The notes beneath the pieces are model-generated. The model worked only from the letters and a program-made list of their open reading frames with translations, was not told the DNA's origin and did not search any database. A stretch of 64,000 nucleotides of DNA. Origin: Chryseobacterium luquanense. GTDB taxonomy: Bacteria > Bacteroidota > Bacteroidia > Flavobacteriales > Weeksellaceae. The DNA is taken from the NCBI RefSeq assembly GCF_026460945.1, contig NZ_JAOVZV010000021.1, positions 62,001 through 126,000 of the forward strand, given 5' to 3'. This document shows positions 59,966 through 64,000 of this stretch, piece after piece. The stretch's first letter is position 1. Each line of letters starts with the position of its first letter. Both the position numbers and the translations under genes were made by a program.

Positions 59966-60844
59966 ATGAAAGAAAAGGTAATCAGAGAAGTCTCAAGTTT
60001 TAACAATGAACTGAAATTGCAAGGTTTTAAAGCCTTTCAAATAGAGGGAGACGGAGCTGAAACCAGAACCTACAGCAGAAAAGAATTCTATAAAATCTGC
60101 CTGACTACGGGGAAAAGCAAAATTCATTATTCTGATAAAACCTACGAGCAGGAAGGGACAATTCTCTTTTTTGGCAATCCGCACATTCCGTATTCGTGGG
60201 AAACGATTTCAACAACTTACGTAGGATATACTATTCTTTTTTCGGAAGAATTCTTTAAAAATTCCGAACGTTCGGAAAGCCTGCAGCAATCTTCATTCTT
60301 TAAAATTGGCGGAACTCCTGTTTTAAAAATTACAGAGGAGCAAAGAATTTTCCTCAATACCATTTTTCAGAAGATGATTAGCGAGCAAGAAAGTAATTAT
60401 GTATTTAAAGATGAATTGATTAGGAATTATATCAGTCTCATTATTCACGAGTCTTTGAAGATGGAGCCTTCTGAAAATTACGAACAAAACAAGAATGCAT
60501 CGTCAAGATTAACTTCTGTTTTTCTGGAATTGCTCGAAAGACAATTTCCGATTGAAACTACTGCAAACCCGCTTCAATTAAGAACGGCACAACATTATGC
60601 ACAACATCTGAATGTTCATATCAATTATCTGAACCGTGCCGTAAAAGAAGTGACAGGAAAATCAACAACAACGCACATTACAGAAAGAATCGTTACCGAA
60701 GCAAAAGCCCTTTTGCAACATACAGACTGGAGTATTTCCGAAATCGCTTATGCACTCGGTTTCGAATATCCAACATACTTCAACAATTTCTTTAAAAAAC
60801 AAACAGGAACCAATCCTAAAGCTTTTCGATTGACGGAAGTTTGA
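59966..60844 (+). CDS. AraC-family transcriptional regulator
   Basis: 292 residues: cupin-like sensing domain (about 25-170, with KICLTTGKSKIHYSDKTYEQEG and GNPHIPYSWE) and double helix-turn-helix (about 195-290; HVHINYLNRAVKE-type helix as LNVHINYLNRAVKEVTG, then SEIAYALGFEYPTYFNNFFKKQTGTNPKAFR). It is a paralogue of the regulator at 53017. It precedes the acetyltransferase, hydrolase, cupin and CMD genes, its most likely targets. Confidence 0.92.
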   Translation: MKEKVIREVSSFNNELKLQGFKAFQIEGDGAETRTYSRKEFYKICLTTGKSKIHYSDKTYEQEGTILFFGNPHIPYSWETISTTYVGYTILFSEEFFKNSERSESLQQSSFFKIGGTPVLKITEEQRIFLNTIFQKMISEQESNYVFKDELIRNYISLIIHESLKMEPSENYEQNKNASSRLTSVFLELLERQFPIETTANPLQLRTAQHYAQHLNVHINYLNRAVKEVTGKSTTTHITERIVTEAKALLQHTDWSISEIAYALGFEYPTYFNNFFKKQTGTNPKAFRLTEV

Positions 60845-60896
60845 TTTTCTTAACTTTTGGTTTGATGATCTTTAACGGCTTGCTTGTAAGTCGTTA

Positions 60897-60904
60897 TACC
60901 TTTG
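60897..60904 (+). promoter_or_regulatory. -7 element upstream of the acetyltransferase operon
   Basis: TACCTTTG matches TANNTTTG and lies 25 bases before the ATG at 60930. A TTG at a suitable -33 distance was not found, which would fit an activator-dependent promoter. The imperfect palindrome AACGGCTT/AAGTCGTT (60874-60895) sits immediately upstream. Confidence 0.4.
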
Positions 60905-60929
60905 TATCTGATAATCAAATCAATCTAAA

Positions 60930-61520
60930 ATGTCAGATTCACAACATAATTCCGGTTCTACACCAATTCAGAAAGATATTTTCGAAAGGCTTTTAAATGG
61001 CGAAACGATACTTCCTGATGATACACAGATGTACAGATTACGGGAAGAATCTTTTGCTGTAAAAGTTTTGCTTAATCGGATGAATAACTCTTCAAATCCT
61101 GACGAAATTAGAGATATATTATCTCAGATTTTAGATAAGAAAATTCAGAATGTCGCTGTATTCACGCCTATTTACATCAATTACGGAAAGCATATCAACA
61201 TCGGTAAAAATGTCTTTATCAATTTCGACTGTACCTTCCTTGCATTGGGCGGAATTACGATTGAAGACGATGTTTTAATTGGTCCGAAAGTCAGTCTCAT
61301 TACCGAAAATCATCCATTAAATCCGAAAGACAGAAAGGGATTGATTGGTAAACCTATTCTCATTAAAAAAAATGTCTGGATTGGTGCCAATGCTACAATC
61401 TTACCGGGCGTTACGATTGGTGAAAATTCCGTCGTAGCAGCCGGAGCAGTAGTTTCTAAAGACGTTCCCAATAATACTGTTGTTGGTGGAGTTCCTGCAA
61501 AATTTATCAAAACAATTTAA
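60930..61520 (+). CDS. Sugar O-acetyltransferase (maltose/galactoside acetyltransferase type)
   Basis: 196 residues. N-terminal Mac-type segment (about 15-60, FERLLNGETILPDDTQMYRLREES) and left-handed beta-helix of hexapeptide repeats (about 75-190), with the catalytic histidine in ITENHPLNP and the IGANATILPGVTIGENSVVAAGAVVSKDVP run. Acetyl-CoA is the donor; the acceptor sugar is unknown. It starts a rightward series with 12- to 128-base gaps that extends past the window. Confidence 0.92.
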   Translation: MSDSQHNSGSTPIQKDIFERLLNGETILPDDTQMYRLREESFAVKVLLNRMNNSSNPDEIRDILSQILDKKIQNVAVFTPIYINYGKHINIGKNVFINFDCTFLALGGITIEDDVLIGPKVSLITENHPLNPKDRKGLIGKPILIKKNVWIGANATILPGVTIGENSVVAAGAVVSKDVPNNTVVGGVPAKFIKTI

Positions 61521-61532
61521 ATTCAAAATCAT

Positions 61533-62579
61533 ATGAAAAAAATATTAGCAGTCACAATATTGTTTCTGTTCACAGGACAATTATTCTCACAAAAAGTAAA
61601 ATCAAATTCAGAAAAAATGAATACAGCAAAAGAACATTACACATTCAAATTAAGCGATAAAGTGACCCGTGAAAAAGTAATGTTCAAAAACCGTTACGGA
61701 ATCACTATTTCAGGCGATTTGTATCTTCCAAAAAATGTAGGAAATGCCAAGTTATCAGCGTTGGCCATCAGCGGACCTTTCGGTGCAGTGAAACAGCAAT
61801 CATCAGGATTGTATGCCAATCAAATGGCGGAACGTGGTTTTGCTGTATTGGCGTTTGACACATCTTACACAGGCGAAAGTGGAGGAGAACCGAGAAATCT
61901 GGCATCTCCTGAAATTAACACAGAAGATTTCAGTGCAACGGTTGATTTTTTAGGACTTCAAAAAAATGTTGACAAAGACAAAATAGGAATCATAGGAATT
62001 TGTGGTTTCGGAGGTTTTGCTTTGAACGCCACTGCGATTGATAAACGAGTGAAAGCTGTTGCCACGACAAGTTTGTATGATATGACCAGAGTAATGTCGA
62101 AAGGCTATAATGATTCAGTAACACCCGAACAACGTACCAAAACTCTGGAAGACTTAGGTCAGCAACGTTGGAAAGATGCCGAAAATGGAAAACCTGCCGA
62201 CGGATCAAGAAACTTACCCGAAACATTGAAAGGCGATGAACCTCAGTTTGTAAAAGAATATTTTGATTATTACAGAACACCACGTGGTTTTCACGTCAAT
62301 TCTGTAAACTCAAACGGAGCTTGGCTCATTACGAATCCAATTTCATTTATGAATATGCCGATTTTGACTTATGTAAAAGAAATTTCACCAAGACCGATGT
62401 TGATGATTGCAGGGGAAAATGCACATTCCAGATATTTCAGTGAAGATATTTTTAAAGTGGCAAATGAGCCAAAAGAACTGCTGATTATTCCAAATGCTGT
62501 TCACGTGGATTTGTATGATAAAACGGATGTGATTCCTTTTGACAAACTGGAAACTTTCTTTAAAACGAATTTGAAATAA
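61533..62579 (+). CDS. Secreted alpha/beta hydrolase, YcjY/dienelactone-hydrolase-like
   Basis: 348 residues. It has a signal peptide (to about residue 19, LFS-Q), then an alpha/beta hydrolase fold with ISGPFGAVKQQSSGLYANQMAERGFAVLAFD and the nucleophile elbow GICGFGG, where the central residue is Cys and not Ser, as in dienelactone hydrolases. The acid is probably in MLMIAGENAHS and the histidine in IPNAVHVDLYD. Substrate unknown. It follows the acetyltransferase by 12 bases. Confidence 0.85.
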   Translation: MKKILAVTILFLFTGQLFSQKVKSNSEKMNTAKEHYTFKLSDKVTREKVMFKNRYGITISGDLYLPKNVGNAKLSALAISGPFGAVKQQSSGLYANQMAERGFAVLAFDTSYTGESGGEPRNLASPEINTEDFSATVDFLGLQKNVDKDKIGIIGICGFGGFALNATAIDKRVKAVATTSLYDMTRVMSKGYNDSVTPEQRTKTLEDLGQQRWKDAENGKPADGSRNLPETLKGDEPQFVKEYFDYYRTPRGFHVNSVNSNGAWLITNPISFMNMPILTYVKEISPRPMLMIAGENAHSRYFSEDIFKVANEPKELLIIPNAVHVDLYDKTDVIPFDKLETFFKTNLK

Positions 62580-62707
62580 AATGCCTGATAGAATTAAGAT
62601 TTTTTTTATTTTAATGAAATCAGTAAAAATGGTAAGCAACACAGTAATCTGTTTATAACTATTTTTCAGATGCACTTACCGAACTTTGTTTCGAGAAACT
62701 TTAAAAA

Positions 62708-63205
62708 ATGAAATATTTAATAACAATAATTCTTTTAGTGTTGGCTCAATTTCTGCCAGCACAAAAGACAAATAATCAAAGTAAAATGAATTCAAACATT
62801 CCTAAAATAAGTGATTTTCCGACAGGCGAAGAAAACACTGCTTTTGAACAATATTTTACAGGCAAATCTTATCTGGCCACGCTTACAAGCGATAAAGATT
62901 TAAATGTTCCTCTCTCTAACGTAACCTTTGAACCCGGTTGCCGCAACAATTGGCATAGCCACAATGGTGGACAGCTTTTGATTGTCGTGGGTGGCGAAGG
63001 TTTGTATCAGGAAAGAGGAAAACCTGCCCGTCATTTGAAAGCAGGAGATGTCGTTGAAATTGCCCCGAACGTCGAGCATTGGCACGGAGCAACTGCTACA
63101 AGTTGGTTTTCACATCTGGCAACTGTTGGCAATCCACAGAGCAATGCAAATACCTGGCTGGAAGCTGTTTCAGATGAAGAATATGCACAAGCCAATCAAA
63201 AATAA
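62708..63205 (+). CDS. Secreted cupin-domain protein
   Basis: 165 residues: signal peptide (MKYLITIILLVLAQFLPAQ) and one cupin domain with metal-ligand motif GCRNNWHSHNGGQLLIVVGG and second motif GDVVEIAPNVEHWHGAT. This cupin type is regularly found with carboxymuconolactone-decarboxylase-like proteins, as here. A binding or metal-dependent oxidation role is possible; no substrate is evident. The 128-base gap before it holds only A/T-rich sequence. Confidence 0.88.
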   Translation: MKYLITIILLVLAQFLPAQKTNNQSKMNSNIPKISDFPTGEENTAFEQYFTGKSYLATLTSDKDLNVPLSNVTFEPGCRNNWHSHNGGQLLIVVGGEGLYQERGKPARHLKAGDVVEIAPNVEHWHGATATSWFSHLATVGNPQSNANTWLEAVSDEEYAQANQK

Positions 63206-63209
63206 AATT

Positions 63210-64000
63210 ATGACTAAAAGCAAATTTTTTCACTGGATTATTCTGTTTTCCCTAACATTAAGTTTTACAAAAATGAATGCACAAAAAACTGTAGATAAAC
63301 AAAATTTAAATTCGAAAGAACAGAATCTTGTAAAGATTTCTATATCCACGGCGATTGGAAATTTAGAAAATTTAAAATTAGATTTGAATAAAGGATTGGA
63401 AGCAGGACTTACCATCAATGAAATAAAGGAATTGCTCACTCAGTTGTATGCATATTGTGGTTTTCCGAGAAGTCTGAATGCAATCAATACCTTTAAAACT
63501 GTTCTCGATGACAGGAAATTAAAAGGCAAAAATGATATCGAAGGAAAGAAAATTGTTATCGAAAATAATATTGCTGATAAATATGAGCAAGGCAGAAAAA
63601 CGTTGGAAACCCTCACAAAAACGCCACAATCCAAACCAGCACCGGGATTTGGGGAATTTGCGCCTCGTATCGATGCATTTCTGAAAGAACATTTGTTTGC
63701 AGATATTTTTGTGAGCGATGTTCTGAGTTATCAGCAACGAGAATTGATTACAATCTCAGCTTTGGCTTCTATTTCTGGTGTTGAATCTCAATTACAATCG
63801 CATATTAATATTGGAAAGAATACCGGAATTACAGAAAATCAATTAGTACAATTGGCAGATTTGATACAGGAATCTGTCGGTAAAACTCAGGCAAATACAG
63901 TCCGAAAAATCATCGGAAAACCACTTGTCCCAATTATCGAAAATGATATGATGGTTCGCATCTCAGAAATAGAAATTATTCCTGAATTTTTGGAAGAATA
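63210..64000 (+). CDS. Carboxymuconolactone-decarboxylase-family protein, 3' truncated by the window
   Basis: The frame is open from ATG 63210 to the window end (263 residues so far), 4 bases after the cupin stop. A signal peptide (to about residue 25, KMNA-Q) precedes two CMD-type helical repeats (about 35-105 and 145-230; the first with ISISTAIGNLENLKLDLNKGLEAGLTINEIKELLTQLYAYCGFPR, the second with QRELITISALASISGVESQLQSHINIGKNTGITENQ). The first repeat has a single Cys (YAYCGF) and no CxxC. The last visible residues (MMVRISEIEIIPEFLEE) look like the start of an antibiotic-biosynthesis-monooxygenase-type domain, so the full protein may be a fusion. Confidence 0.85.
   Translation, partial: MTKSKFFHWIILFSLTLSFTKMNAQKTVDKQNLNSKEQNLVKISISTAIGNLENLKLDLNKGLEAGLTINEIKELLTQLYAYCGFPRSLNAINTFKTVLDDRKLKGKNDIEGKKIVIENNIADKYEQGRKTLETLTKTPQSKPAPGFGEFAPRIDAFLKEHLFADIFVSDVLSYQQRELITISALASISGVESQLQSHINIGKNTGITENQLVQLADLIQESVGKTQANTVRKIIGKPLVPIIENDMMVRISEIEIIPEFLEE

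Noticed and set aside
1..64000. CRISPR arrays, tRNA or rRNA genes, insertion sequences, integrases
   Set aside because: No regularly spaced direct repeats, no cloverleaf-like or rRNA-like segment and no transposase or integrase domain was seen on either strand by reading.

Overview
The window is AT-rich and carries hallmarks of Bacteroidota: TANNTTTG-type -7 promoter elements, almost no Shine-Dalgarno sites, TonB-dependent receptors paired with DUF4249 lipoproteins, a split KdpD, MacB-like ~800-residue ABC permeases, GIN-domain proteins and an Hc1-type histone-like protein. The set best fits a Chryseobacterium-like member of the Weeksellaceae/Flavobacteriaceae. This is inference from gene families; there is no rRNA or tRNA in the window to anchor it. 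No phage, transposase, integrase or CRISPR array was seen.

Layout. 1-6.6 kb: end of a pyruvate oxidase gene (poxB), a histone-like gene that looks frameshifted, a secreted esterase, a LytTR/LytS two-component pair and a secreted serine hydrolase. 7-18.4 kb: a complete potassium-uptake (Kdp) locus. A sigma-54-type response regulator comes first, then two related small proteins interspersed with four very small membrane-protein ORFs (one is KdpF), then kdpA, kdpB, kdpC, an outer-membrane porin, the KdpD N-terminal sensor domain as its own protein, and a separate membrane histidine kinase. 18.9-31.2 kb: a six-gene leftward efflux operon (adaptor, GIN-domain protein, ABC ATPase, two tandem MacB-like permeases, TolC) divergent from a sigma-54 response regulator and its kinase. 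The gap between them holds a good -24/-12 promoter and two upstream activator-like sites. 31.2-32 kb: two small genes. 32.4-39.7 kb: a six-gene rightward chemosensory-like signalling operon (two hybrid kinases, two single receiver proteins, CheR, CheB) without a chemoreceptor, CheA or CheW. 39.7-46.4 kb: a small unknown gene, two TonB-dependent outer-membrane proteins, a DUF4249 lipoprotein and a DUF4272 protein. 46.6-49.75 kb: a TPP riboswitch followed by a thiamin salvage operon thiM-thiE-thiD-tenA and a terminator. 49.8-64 kb: a region dense in small redox/detoxification enzymes (two MdaB-like quinone reductases, two short-chain dehydrogenases, pirin, Old Yellow Enzyme, hydrolase, cupin, carboxymuconolactone-decarboxylase-like protein) with four AraC, one MarR-GNAT and one HxlR regulator.

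How it works together. Three modules each look like a regulator plus its own target: Kdp with its NtrC-type regulator and split sensor, the efflux pump with its divergent sigma-54 regulator, and thiamin salvage under its riboswitch. The last 14 kb looks like an electrophile/quinone stress region where each regulator sits next to one or two oxidoreductases. The best candidates for something not well described are the small proteins embedded in the Kdp locus, the tandem activator sites of the efflux operon, the receptor-less CheB/CheR phosphorelay operon and the Old Yellow Enzyme with an altered active-site pair.
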